Positions 45,626 through 56,849 of a stretch of DNA of 64,000 nt are shown here, piece after piece. Origin of the DNA: Apoda limacodes (taxonomy: Eukaryota; Arthropoda; Insecta; Lepidoptera; Limacodidae); NCBI GenBank assembly GCA_946406115.1, contig OX291544.1, forward strand, positions 7,998,001 through 8,062,000. The letters run 5' to 3'. The number at the start of each line of letters is the position of its first letter. Positions within the stretch are counted from its first letter, which is position 1. The notes beneath the pieces were generated by a model. It did not search any database. It was not told the origin of the DNA and was given only the letters and a program-made list of their open reading frames with translations. A program made the translations under genes and the position numbers.

Positions 45626-46182
45626 GTTTTTACCGACACAGCAACACTAAAGCTACTTGAACATAGATGGCGTTGTTAAAACAAACGAGCAAAGCTCGGT
45701 CCTCCAGGTACTATTTATTTACTACAAAACAGACATGGCGTACTTATATCATTTACTCGTTTGACTACGGAATCTTAAAAATGATTCGAATTTGCAATTT
45801 CGGTAAAGGCACGTGCGATTTTTTCACGAGAGTAAACAGCAAACTGTTTAGAACCGCTAACATACGGTACACGCACAACTACTCAATTCAAGGCCCAGTT
45901 CCATTCAAATGACGCTTTAAGAGGTCACCTACAATATGACTGAAAAATATATACAATGCTTTATGTAAATAATTTTAAGGACTTCAATTTGGTGTCTCGG
46001 TAGATTTGGATATATATTATTTTACAGAAAATATAAAAATTGTCCTGATCAGTTTTTAAGTATTTAAGATAAACTTTAAAAAAATCCTATTACATGCAGA
46101 ACCCTCGGTGAGCAAGTCCAAAAAGGAGCCAATTTTAATGTTGAAAACTGTCTCATAAACCTCACATTGATTTTTAAATTTA

Positions 46183-46186
46183 CTGT
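46183..46186. other. Target-site duplication CTGT, left
   Basis: CTGT directly precedes the TGTAG end of the left LTR. The same four bases follow the CTACA end of the right LTR at 63439-63442. Four-base duplications fit Ty3/gypsy-type integrases. A chance 4-bp match is possible. Confidence 0.7.
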
Positions 46187-46856
46187 TGTAGAATCCCCCC
46201 CCCCCATAAAATTTCGTGTTTGCCTACACCTACCTACTTAACGCTACCACCGCGGAAAACTATTAATAGAATTTTAATTTGGCAATGATCGTCTAATGGC
46301 GTGATAAGGACCGCTACATTGTGCACCTAAGTCTACATGCAGCACTCCAGACATATAATAATAGTATTCATATTTGGCAATGATCGTCTAATGGCGTGAT
46401 AAGGACCGCTACATTGAGAACCTAAGTAACCCTGACTCTAAGAAGGTATGAGTTTAGACAGTCACTAGCATGGCGAGTGAACTTTGATTTTAAGATTAAA
46501 TTCTACATAATATAACTATCTAAGCCCTAACCATTTATCTTAACTAACTTGTCGCACACGAGTGATGTACCAATCTAAGAAAGCTGTTATAATACGTCCT
46601 AGTCATGATTTAAATTATCGTCACACTGAACTTGATTAAGTAGATTTCTAATACAATAACCTTCCCCATAACTACCCTTATTCACTTTCAATTAATAACT
46701 ATTTAAATCCTGTCAAAGAGTTAGCCTTTCATAATTTAGTTTCTATTACTTTATTTATTTATTTAACCTTACAAAATGCCAGTAAAACGAAAATAAGAAA
46801 TTAAGATTTCCTCTACAGTTCGCAACAATAAACAAAAAGCATATGGGATTACTGTT

Positions 46857-46910
46857 GGGATCGAACCACGGCCCTTCATATGCTTATCAAACGTTATAAC
46901 CACTACACCA
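46857..46910 (-). ncRNA. tRNA-like Pol III A/B box pair in left LTR
   Basis: On the minus strand, TGGTGTAGTGG (46910-46900) fits the A-box pattern and GGTTCGATCCC (46867-46857) fits the B-box pattern, with the spacing of a tRNA gene. The T arm and acceptor do not pair well, so this is not a functional tRNA gene by eye. It may be a tRNA pseudogene or SINE head captured by the LTR. The same pair is at 59306-59359. Confidence 0.55.
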
Positions 46911-49900
46911 ATTGATCGATAAATGATCGATCGAATTTAACCTAATATTTCTGCACCCTGAAGATAATTCCCTTTGTTAACCATGCGGCCCTATAATAAG
47001 ATATTTCACACAAGGTACTATTTAGTCTTCATGGTAGTTCTTCTTACAAACCAAAATTTCTTAGTAAACGTGGAATTATCAGTATTTAGACATCTTACAG
47101 ATAACAGTGAATAATTCCGTTCTCTGCGTAGATACAAGAACTTATAAAGGAGACATCATGTGCAACCTTTCTCTTACGAACTTGAGATATTAAGATAATA
47201 TTAATAAATATGGAACAAATTGCGAATAACGTAAAGATTAAATAGAATTTCCTTTAATAATTTGTTACAGTCAATTAAGATAATTATGACGACAGAACGC
47301 CAATTTACATGGGTAGGTAACCCGTCTTAGTAGGTACTTTCCTACTATTCAGTCAGTAATGAAAACATTGCTCACTCAAAAATCTAACACTTTAGTCAGA
47401 TCAGCAATAGGCATTTTGAGTGATTAGAACCTTCGCGTTTCGCCGGTAGGTCGGGGTCCCCCCCCGGCTCATCAGTTATTAAGGGGGGCCCTACCTGGAT
47501 AATAATACGCTATGATAATAGGATTTTCTATAAAGAAGAATTGGACAGACCCTAGACCAACTAATGTCACCTTAACCAAATCCATGTTTAATATGTTCGG
47601 TCAAAGTTTAACTTATGTCGTACCCCGGTTTAGTCATTGTTTCCTTAAGGTTAGGTACCGTAAATCTTTTCCTTCTTTTTTTTATATCAAAAAAAAGAAA
47701 GCTAACTAAAGTATATTTTTTTTTTTATTATCATTGTTTGGCATATCTTAATTGTTACATTTTAAAAATAGACGTAGTAAAATATAAAGAAGTAAATTCA
47801 AAAATCTAAAGATATATAATTCTTATTCTATTCGTCTCCATAATGAGTGATTTATTTGTTAATAAAACGAACTTCCCAAAAGAAAGGAGTAATCTGTATC
47901 CCGACAACTTATCACTCATTACTTTGACGAAAACTAATCCGGACCAATTAATGCTAACAGTTTAGATAGGTAAGTATTGAATAGGTATCTCATACAACTA
48001 CCTACTAGACACACCAAAATTAAAATTTCTTCTTTATCATTTATATCCTCTGATCCGGATTAGAACTCATAAAATTTAAACTACCTCTTTAACTTTCTTG
48101 GAGTAGGGTGGAGCTGAGCTAGTAAGACCTAAAAGTAAACCAGCTCCACTCACACCCTAGCACCCGAGCCTCGCCGTCACACAAAGACCTGCTCTACTTA
48201 TTTACTACCCATTCCTGTTCTAATACTGATATTAAAAATGGAGAGATCTTACTATAACCGCGACATCCCTAGGTCTGTTGACGAAGCGTTATCATCAAAG
48301 GGTTGTGACCTTACAGTCCCATTAACTACTTTCGAAAGAAACACTTAAACTCACTCATACACTCTTCTCCTTTTAATTAATCTATTTGTCTTTTTTTTAC
48401 ACTGCACCTAGTTCTGTGTTCTTATATGGGAACAGACCTACAACTATTCTAAATCCTCTATCAAAGCGTTCTTCTCAACAGAAATGATTTATCTTTTCAC
48501 TAGGGATGTATACCTGCAAATAAAAGCAGTGACAGCGGTCGAGGGGCCTTTTAGCTAATGTATAATTAGTGTGTGTGTACTAACAATGCCTACCCCCAAC
48601 CTAAACAGACAACGGCACCTTTTTAACCTGCCATCACTAACGTCCTTTCATTTGCTGGTGGAAACGATTTTTAACACACTGAATGAGACAATGAGATAGA
48701 GCCGTGTGTATAACCCTTCTCAAGCCCTAAAGGAGTACCCCTTAATTGATTATTAGGTCTCTATTAGGCCAAGATTCCTTGAAAAGAAAATAAAATAATA
48801 AACTGGCAATTCTGGACTCTCCAATTAGGCCAAAAGTCATCTAAGGATGGACTTAGGGCCCTGCGTTGCAAGGTTCATTCGACGAACCCGGCACCGTCGG
48901 TCCACCAAACTCTTTTTTTTTTCCTCTGAATTTTTAGTTTTATTTCAATTCTATTTTATATTTTTTCCCCTGAAGGAAAACAAAAATATCCTTTAATCAA
49001 CAAGCATATTAAACTAAAACACTTCATGTATAAGGAATCTTATGGCCGTACTCTCTTTCCTATACCTACTAAGCCTAAAGCTCCCTCCCCTCATTAACTA
49101 AATAAATCTAGCTGAAAATGTCCCAAAATATGTTCTTTCCACTCTTACATTCTCTTCAGGCTTATTTTCCGAAACATTTCACCCCCCTGAATTTAATAAT
49201 CATTCCCCATAAATTTTTCACTCTGTTGATCCAGGTCCCTGACCTTACAAACTAAATAACGTGATACTGCCCCTAACACAAGCATCTTACCCTGGACCAA
49301 ACAAAGCCGCCTGAAGCCTTTTCAAACAGACCTACGCTAAAATTAAATATCAAATACATAAATATATTTTTTTTCCCTACTCCCTTCCCCAACCCTATAG
49401 TAATGTATTAAGTGTTTTCTACATGATGCTTTTACTTTCCCTCAATCTGAAACATGTCTGCCCAGGTTCAGAACCTGTCCATGCCTCAGATGCACCACTG
49501 ATTCCTGGATATAGCCTTCCGGACCTGATTTTCCTTCATATCGAACGATATGTCAGTCACAAATCCGAATATTCAAATATCGGTAACCTAATACATATTT
49601 GTCATAAAAAACCGTATAGTAGGTTATAACTCTATAAAGGAAAATCTTTACTCAATCTGTAAAGTACTAAATTGAGTGCCCAGTAAATCGTACAAAATGG
49701 TAATTTACAATTATCACGGTTAGGTAAAATTCGAGAATAATAATTAAACCCGGCGCCATGTTTTTAAAATCGTCAACGTTTCGTATCGTTTTATGCACAT
49801 TTAATCAACCTTTTAAGTAATTCAAGTAGTTATCTATTAAATCTTATGATTAAATAAAATTCTTAAAATGAGATAGTGAAACTCTAGATATCCTATGTAC

Positions 49901-50189
49901 GGTTTGCCACAACATCAGTATGTGATTTGTGTACCTAAACCATCAGCACATAACCTGTCTCTCATCTCTAGGTATTAATTTACAATTTTCACATACGAAA
50001 CATATTTTGGGATCACACAAGAAAAGTAAAACAATGGTTATAATTAATAGTTTACCTACCCAACAACAATTCATATAGAAACTCTTCAAATGAATTTCTA
50101 GATAAATAGCTGTACTCAGAAGGAATTTTAATGCTTTAATTATTTCCTCTGAGAAATAAAACTAATCTACTCACTCAGAAAAATTATCG

Positions 50190-50660
50190 ATGGGCGGGAA
50201 GACGCCGACAACGCCAAGCCCGAACACGGTTCGATGTTAATTCAATGTAAATAACCACTTAAAGTTTTATTATTTATTCACATTTGCACTTTGTAATTGC
50301 AAACACTATTTATTAAGAAAAACGCGGGAAGCACAGTCTTTAACCGATATTTGTCAAAACTCTATTTAAGAATGCGGGAGGTGGGACGCTTTCCGTATTA
50401 CTCGACTCAAAAAGGCGGGAAACGACCATTATGCAAAACCGCGCGCGTCACTCACGAATTTTGAATTTCGAATGGGAGAGAGAGGACTCTGTCACGACAG
50501 TCTCCAGCGCCGCGGCGCCAAAATCAAGCGAGCGAACGATTTCTTTCTTTTTTTTATCTCTTTTACACGCACTAATTAGGAGATATCCCTATTTCCTGTA
50601 TTTTTTATTTCGTCTTCAAAAAGGTTTTGTGACGTCATCGCATGACATGGTCACGTGACG
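50190..50660 (-). promoter_or_regulatory. Cluster of transcription-factor-like sites in U3 of left LTR
   Basis: This GC-richer block holds a perfect palindromic CRE, TGACGTCA (50630-50637), an E-box CACGTG (50652-50657) and three E2F-like GGCGGGAA/CGCGGGAA motifs (50193-50200, 50323-50330, 50414-50421). It lies about 330-800 nt inside the U3 end on the element's coding strand, where an LTR promoter or enhancer would be. The motifs are seen directly; their function is inferred. Confidence 0.5.
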
Positions 50661-50990
50661 ATCGTACGATTCGAGTACAAAGTTTTATTATTATTTTAAC
50701 ACCGCTGTACTGTTTTAAACTACTTTACCATTAATCGAAACAAAATCTACGAAAGACATATATCTAATGCAGCGCTGTCTTATCTTTTACCGCGCAATTA
50801 TTTCGAACCTTAATTTATGTTTATCTATTTATAATGTTTGACTATCTTATTTTTGTATATCCAACAGATAATTAGACCTATAGCTACTTCTCTATGAATA
50901 CATTAGGTATTCAATTAAATCCCACATAATGGTACGCTATATAGGTAGTTAGACATAATTTTGTTCTAGGGTAGACTGGAGTACACTACA

Positions 50991-51003
50991 ATTTCCCCCT
51001 AAC
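50991..51003 (-). other. Polypurine tract
   Basis: On the minus strand GTTAGGGGGAAAT abuts TGTAGTGTACTCC, the start of the 3' LTR. Its place and composition fit plus-strand priming. It also fixes the element's orientation, since no purine run lies at the opposite interior edge in the other orientation. Confidence 0.75.
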
Positions 51004-51189
51004 AAGTTGCAACTGTACACCTATCAGTTGGAACTTGTTGCACTATACAGTTAGAATTTTCATCGACGTTTAGATCTAGTTAACATTGTTAAAATTCGCA
51101 TTGTCTATTGTTAGAAACAAAATAAATTCACTAGTGTATTTCCGCTCTCCTTCTAACAAAATATAAATCTTTATATTTCTTTCCTATAG

Positions 51190-51560
51190 ATATGTATATA
51201 TCTCGACTACACGCCTGTAACTAAGTTATCTCTATCCTTCATGTGTTCAATTGTATAAACAAATTACTCTAAATATAAAAATTTGCGAGTTACTCGGCTA
51301 TTGAATAACCTACAATATTTCATAAATCTCAGATCTTTATGGTCAGTTTTAACTATCACTTTAGTTAATAAGTCTCAAATTTCCTTATGCCACATATAAC
51401 AGCCCATATTTCTTGTTTAATAACCGTCCATCTCAACTCAGCCCCCTTTGACGATTTACTACTATATCCCGAAATTCTATTGTCAGTTCTCATGCGTTTC
51501 GTATCAATGATATGCACTAACATTTTAATTTCAGCACAAACAAATAACATTTGGTTAAAT
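51190..51560 (-). pseudogene. Ty3/gypsy-type RNase H remnant
   Basis: The minus strand reads YSSKSSKGAELRWTVIKQEI then WAVICGIRKFETY (51480-51365). After a small frame change come VIVKTDHKDLRFM, LFNSRVTRKFLYLE, a stop, VYTIEH (near 51245) and RDNLVTG..SRY (near 51200). The E...E.A...I.KF..Y block, the TDHKDL motif and the NS.VTRW-like and GRDN.V...SRY-like tail are the normal order at the end of RNase H in Ty3/gypsy and related pol genes. At least one frameshift and two stops break it. Integrase should follow, but only about 200 bp remain before the polypurine tract. Confidence 0.8.
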
Positions 51561-51831
51561 CACAAGCCAACCCTGTTCTTTCAAATCTCAATTTGTAAGG
51601 ATAATTGAATCATCTTAATGATTTAGACAATGATCGAATTTCAGGTCCTTGAATTCTATTCATAGCCATGCAAACTTTCAACAGAAGTCGTTAAATCTTG
51701 CGGTAAAATATTATAATCATACGATTTACAGTTAAAAAGGAAGCCAGTATCTCTTATATTGCCTTAAAATCTCTTCATTACTAACTCTTCCAACTTCATT
51801 TGAATTAAATAGGTATAATAATTCGCGCGAA

Positions 51832-52113
51832 CTAATCTTCCGGAAAGCAATTTACTATATTAAAATTATTTTTACTCACGGAATTTATTTCTAATCCTTC
51901 ATAAAAGTTATCCTCAGAATTATCTCCAGATAAATGTACAGCAAGTTCAATCAACTCATTACCCTGTATGCAAATCACATCCTGAATTATTAAATTTAAA
52001 TGAACATTAGTCCCATTAAGCGTTATTGTAAACTCAACTTTGGTAGGTTCCATTTTCAATATTACCTTATGTTTTTGAATCCTATCAAACCCCAATATTA
52101 ATGATTTTATCAA
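51832..52113 (-). pseudogene. Retroelement protease-like remnant
   Basis: A 93-codon minus-strand frame begins KSLILGFDRIQKHKVILKM and continues EPTKVEFTITLNGTNVHL. ILGFD.I.KHKV resembles the C-terminal part of retroelement aspartic proteases (I/L-LG-D-(F/W)), which lies just before the RT in pol. Only about 280 bp separate it from the RNase H remnant, so the RT domain is largely gone. The catalytic D(T/S)G is not visible. The call rests on one motif and on its position. Confidence 0.5.
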
Positions 52114-52119
52114 TTTTAC

Positions 52120-53250
52120 AATTATTTAGAAAGTTGACTCTATAAAATGATTCTCAATCCTTAAAAACAAAACTATTAGCTTGTTGGATTTTAGAACTTC
52201 GCTAACCTACTGAGCCCCTAATCAGCAAGTATCTAACTGGAACTATAGTGATGCCTAAGTAGACCTATGTACCTGTTAATAGAATCCTTATTAACACAAT
52301 TTATATCACTCACAGTATCTATCCAACACCTAACGTCTTTCCCTCCATACATTCACTTACATCTCACCCTTCACAACATCCTCATCAAATTCCATTTTAT
52401 TTCTTTTAATTATCAATTAAGCTAAAGAAAACCCATTCACATGCTTTGAAAAGTCAATAATACCTATTGTTATAGCTACTTTAAATGTTAAACCTAACAA
52501 CTTACAGCTCTTATTGACCCTAACCTTGTAATAAGTAATTTCAACTTAACAATTAACCTTACTTATCTCTACGCCTGCATAATGAAAACTTCTCTTAGGA
52601 TGTAAGTCACATCTCTCCTCCCGAGTCATAGACTATCCGAAAGAAATAAACCTATTTTTGTTAATAATTCTTATCCCCTATTCCCAAGAATAGAACTAAT
52701 CTCTTAGCATATAAAAGATATAGTAAATACAAGAGTATTATTCAATATTTATAAATAACCCATAAAACTTTACCCTGGTCCTTATGCAATCTAACACAAC
52801 ACTTAATCTTGGAATGTAAATACATTCTTATTTACATCCAAATTAAAATATAACAATCAAATTTACTACCGGCAATTTATGATCAGAAGATTACCAAACA
52901 AGTTAAAGATCAAAGATCAGGTACGCTAGTGGGTCAATCTGGATATGATTAATTAAGTAATCAAAATATAAAACCATGAAAAGCATCACATTATTATTAT
53001 AAATAATAATAGTGTAACAAAATTTGTTATTAAACATGTCGTACATTAAGAAGGTGTGAACATTTATTTGATTTATAGTTTATTAATATATATTAATACA
53101 AATTCATATAAGTTTGTTAACTCAAGACGATTTCAAAAGCAAAACATTAATATTTAGTTTAACAATTAAATTTTAATAGGGTCATTTGTGAAAGATATTC
53201 CAGGCTAAATAAACCTTGTATTAATAGTAATAGCTGAAAAATAAAAATTC
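52120..53250. other. Element interior, no gene recognised
   Basis: AT-rich, with no gag-like zinc knuckle (CX2CX4HX4C) or other motif on either strand. Confidence 0.45.
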
Positions 53251-53254
53251 TGAA

Positions 53255-53762
53255 GAAAGCTCTGTGCGCAGACACACTCCGAAGAGAGAGAGGTATTACA
53301 GCCCATTAAACCACATACAAAGGAACGGATACGACGATCATAATTTCAGGCAATATAGCCAAATCCAATTCCAGTGTCAATACAATAATACAAGGGCACC
53401 TCTCGTGTCAAGCACACACCAAAGAGCATATAATCATTCAGTATCCATATTCGAGGACAGCTGTCCTTGGTAATGTAAATAAAAATAAGGAATAAATCCT
53501 CAACCCACTTATAAAGGGTTATTAATAGTTATGATTGGTAATATCCAGTTACACCTGACGCAATCAGAAGATAACACAGTGCATCAACACACTCCGAAGA
53601 GCGAGACGTCATATAGGCCAAATAAATAAACCACTTGCAAAGGAACGGGTATGACACATTTAGTCAAGAGCATTTATTACCCCTCCGCTTCCAATGTCAA
53701 GGGAACAGAAAACAGGCACGCCTCGTGTTGAGCACACTCCGAAGAGATAAAATATTGCATTG
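53255..53762 (+). repeat. Diverged ~300-bp direct duplication in the element interior
   Basis: Copy 1 (53260-53410): CAGACACACTCCGAAGAGAG, ACAAAGGAACGGATACGACG, CCAGTGTCAATACAA, CACCTCTCGTGTCAAGCACA. Copy 2 (53585-53750): CAACACACTCCGAAGAGCGA, GCAAAGGAACGGGTATGACA, CAATGTCAAGGGAACA, CGCCTCGTGTTGAGCACACT. CACTCCGAAGAG recurs once more near 53735. The ORFs at 53264-53841 are by-products. Confidence 0.75.
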
Positions 53763-53799
53763 CGCCAGTGTAAACTTAAGACGATTTTCAACTGTAATC

Positions 53800-55770
53800 A
53801 GTTTAACAGTAGTTATAATAAGTTTAACAGTGTTGGTATAATCATTTTCGACATCAACATAGATGCACCCATAGTATATGGTAAATAAAGTTTGTAGTAT
53901 AATCATTAACAATGGTATAGATAAAACCATAAAATATTGTATATAATTTGCATTAACACCATCAACATCCATCCAGACGTAACCATAACATATGGTAAAT
54001 ATAATTTGTAATAGCATCGGCATCCAATTTGGTGAAACCATAAAATATGGTCAATATGATTTGTAATAGCATTGGCATCCAAATTGGTGCAACCATAAAA
54101 TATGGTCAGTATAATTAGTAATAGTATTGGCATCCAACTTGGTGCAACCATAACATATGGCAAATATAATTTGTAATAATACTGGCATCCAAATTGATGC
54201 AACCATAATATATGGTAAATATAATTTGTAGTAGTATTGGCATCCAACTTGATGCAACCATAATATATGGTCAATATAATTTGTAATAGCATCAGCATCC
54301 AATTCGATGCAACCATAATATATGGTAAATATAATTTGTAGTAGTATTGGCATCCAACTTGATGCAACCATAAAATATGATAAATATAATTTGTAATAGC
54401 ATTGGCATTCAAATTGGTGCAACCATAATATATGGTCAATATAATTTGTAACAGTATTGGCATCCAACTTGGTGCAACCATAACATATGGCAAATATAAT
54501 TTGTAATAATACTGGCATCCAAATTGATGCAACCATAAGGTATGGTAATTATAATTTGTAATAGTATTAGCATCAAAATCGATGCAACCAAAATATATGG
54601 TAAATATAATCTGCAATAGCATCCACATCCAATTTGATGCAACCATAAAATATGGTAAATATAATTTGTAGTAGTATTGGCATCCAACTTGATGCAACCA
54701 TACTATATGGTCAATATAATTTGTAATAGCCTCAGCATCCAATTTGATGCAACCATAATATATGGTAAATTTAATTTGTAATAATACTGGCATCTAAATT
54801 GATGCAACCATAAAATATGGTCAGTATAAGTTGCAATAGCATTGGCATCCAAATTGATGCAACCATAAAATATGGTAAATATGATTTTTAATAAGCATTG
54901 GCATTCAAATTGATGCAACCATAATATATGGTAATTATAATTTGTAATAGTATTGGTATCCAACTTGATAAAACCATAATATATGGTAATTATAATTTGC
55001 AATAGCATTGGCATCCCAATTGATGCAACCATAAAATATGGTAAATATAATCTGTAGTAGTATTGGCATCCAACTTGATGCAACCATTATATATGGTCAA
55101 TATAATTTGTTATAGCATTGGCATCCAAATTGGTGCAACCATAAAATATGGTCAATATAATTTGTAGTAGTATTGGCATCCAATTCAATGCAACCATTAA
55201 ATATGGTAAATATAATTTGTAGTAGTATTGGCATCCAACTTGATGCAACCATAATATATGGTAAATATATTCTGCAATAGCATTGACATCCAAATTGATG
55301 CAACCATAAAATATGGTAAATATAATTTGTAACAGTATTGGCATCCAATTTGATGCAACCATTATATATGGTCAATATAATTTGTTATAACATTGGCATC
55401 CAAATTGATGCAACCATAAAATATGGTAAATATGATATGTAATAAGCATTGGCATCCAAATTGATGCAACCATAATATATGGTAATTATAATTTGTAATA
55501 GTATTGGCATCCAAATCGATGCAACCATAATATATGGTAAATATAATCTGCAATAGCATCCGCATCCAATTTGATGCAACCATAAAATATGGTTAATATA
55601 ATTTGTAGCTGTATTGGCATCCAACTTGATGCAACCATTATATATGGTCAATATAATTTGCAATAGTAATACCAGAATCTGAACAGATGTGACCATACCT
55701 GATGGCAAATATAATAACTTGTACTCTTCATTTTCATCCAGATAGATGTGACTATGCATCACTGCACTTA
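53800..55770 (-). repeat. 55-bp minisatellite, about 35 units
   Basis: The unit on the + strand is ATAATATATGGTAAATATAA, TTTGTAGTAGTATTGGCATC, CAACTTGATGCAACC, repeating every 55 bp (for example, starts at 54040 and 54095). Edges are degraded. Each unit contains the small dyad ACCATA...TATGGT. The minus strand of the unit has no stop in any frame, so overlapping ORFs of up to 295 codons (54793-53906, 54536-54051, 55762-55385 and others) appear automatically. These are not called as genes. Confidence 0.93.
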
Positions 55771-56263
55771 AATATGAGTTGCAATACCATTATTAACATT
55801 ATATGAATAATCATATCCATCAAATGGACTTAATATATATATAGTAGCTTCCATGCTGATGTCTATTAGTGGAATACCTTTCACATTTCCCTAAGATAAT
55901 CGCTCGTATCTTCAGTCAAGGCGCTTCATCACTACCACCATGGTCAATGACCATCAACTGGACGTTAATCAGTCGTAGACATCACCACAAAATTATTTGT
56001 AAAGAGGAAACTCGAATAACGATATAAATTGATACCATTAGCCATTCGAATTTTTGAAACTATTTCAGAAAAGCTACTTTCGTGCATATAATTATATAGC
56101 ACATAATATTGAGTGTTTATTAAAACAACAGAAGCAATTTAACCAACTGAATTGAATTAAAAGGGAAAAGCAATATTTATTACATCTTTATAAAACATTT
56201 TGGAAAGTATGTAGTTATGGACATACATATTTCTTAAATTATTAAATAACTTCAAATTACATA

Positions 56264-56770
56264 AACACGATTGATAGTCCAGATCATAACCATTTAGGTA
56301 GAGTACAGCACTCAAGACTCCAGCATTACACATGCTGTTGGCAGCGACCAAAAACTTCGTCATCGTTTCAACGGCTTGACTTAGCCATATATAGACGATG
56401 TACAGTCTTTAGCAACGCCATAATCCGACACAGCAATTATCTTTATATGCTATGATGACCTATTCGCCTTTTCAGTTTAAGTTCACCGTATCACTATCAC
56501 CACGGTCAATAACATCCAAATAGATATAGTCTAGTTGCCGGCAAACACCTACAAATAAGCTCATGTAAGTGTCGTACTTGAACTATCCACAATCACAGTG
56601 GCCGTCATAACCATTTAGATAGAGTCCAGTGCCCAATAAACTCCAGTACTCATATGACTGTTGGCAGCGACCAAAAACTTCATCACTGTTTCAACGGCTT
56701 GGTCTAGCCATATATAGACAGAGTCCAGCTCTCAGCAACGCCATGATCCAAAGCGGCCAAGGGCAACAAA
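56264..56770 (+). repeat. Diverged direct duplication (~170 bp) in the element interior
   Basis: Copy 1 (56275-56440) and copy 2 (56600-56765) share TCATAACCATTTAGGTAGAG, TGCTGTTGGCAGCGACCAAA, AACTTCGTCATCGTTTCAAC, GGCTTGACTTAGCCATATAT and AGCAACGCCATAATCC with scattered changes. The ORFs across them have no motif. Confidence 0.75.
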
Positions 56771-56849
56771 AAGGAACAAAACATATTAGGATATTATTAA
56801 CCCTATCCAGCTGTTGCCAAACAAATGAAGTTCCACTAGACAATTAAGT

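Larger units (their letters stand above)
46187..50990 (-). repeat. LTR, left copy (3' LTR of the minus-strand element), 4804 bp
   Basis: From about 46320 to 50990 it is almost identical to 58769-63438. By eye I see only about five changes, for example at 46930 C/T, 47408 G/A, 47506 T/A, a T-run length change near 47718, and 48183 A/G. The first ~130 bp (46187-46320) differ strongly from the other LTR. A 48-bp block (ATGATCGTCTAATGGCGTGA..) occurs twice, about 92 bp apart (46281 and 46373). Neither of the short + strand ORFs (49423-49629, 50431-50658) looks like a gene; both recur unchanged in the other LTR because the LTRs are nearly identical. Confidence 0.88.

Noticed and set aside
49423..50658. 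Two ORFs (68 and 75 codons) conserved in both LTRs
   Set aside because: They are identical only because the LTRs are near-identical duplicates. They are on the strand opposite to the element and have no recognisable domain.
53906..54793. 295-codon minus-strand ORF, plus overlapping ORFs of 161, 126, 125 and 92 codons
   Set aside because: They all lie in the 55-bp minisatellite, whose minus strand lacks stops in every frame, so long ORFs are expected. There is no domain, and neighbouring frames encode the same kind of repeat.
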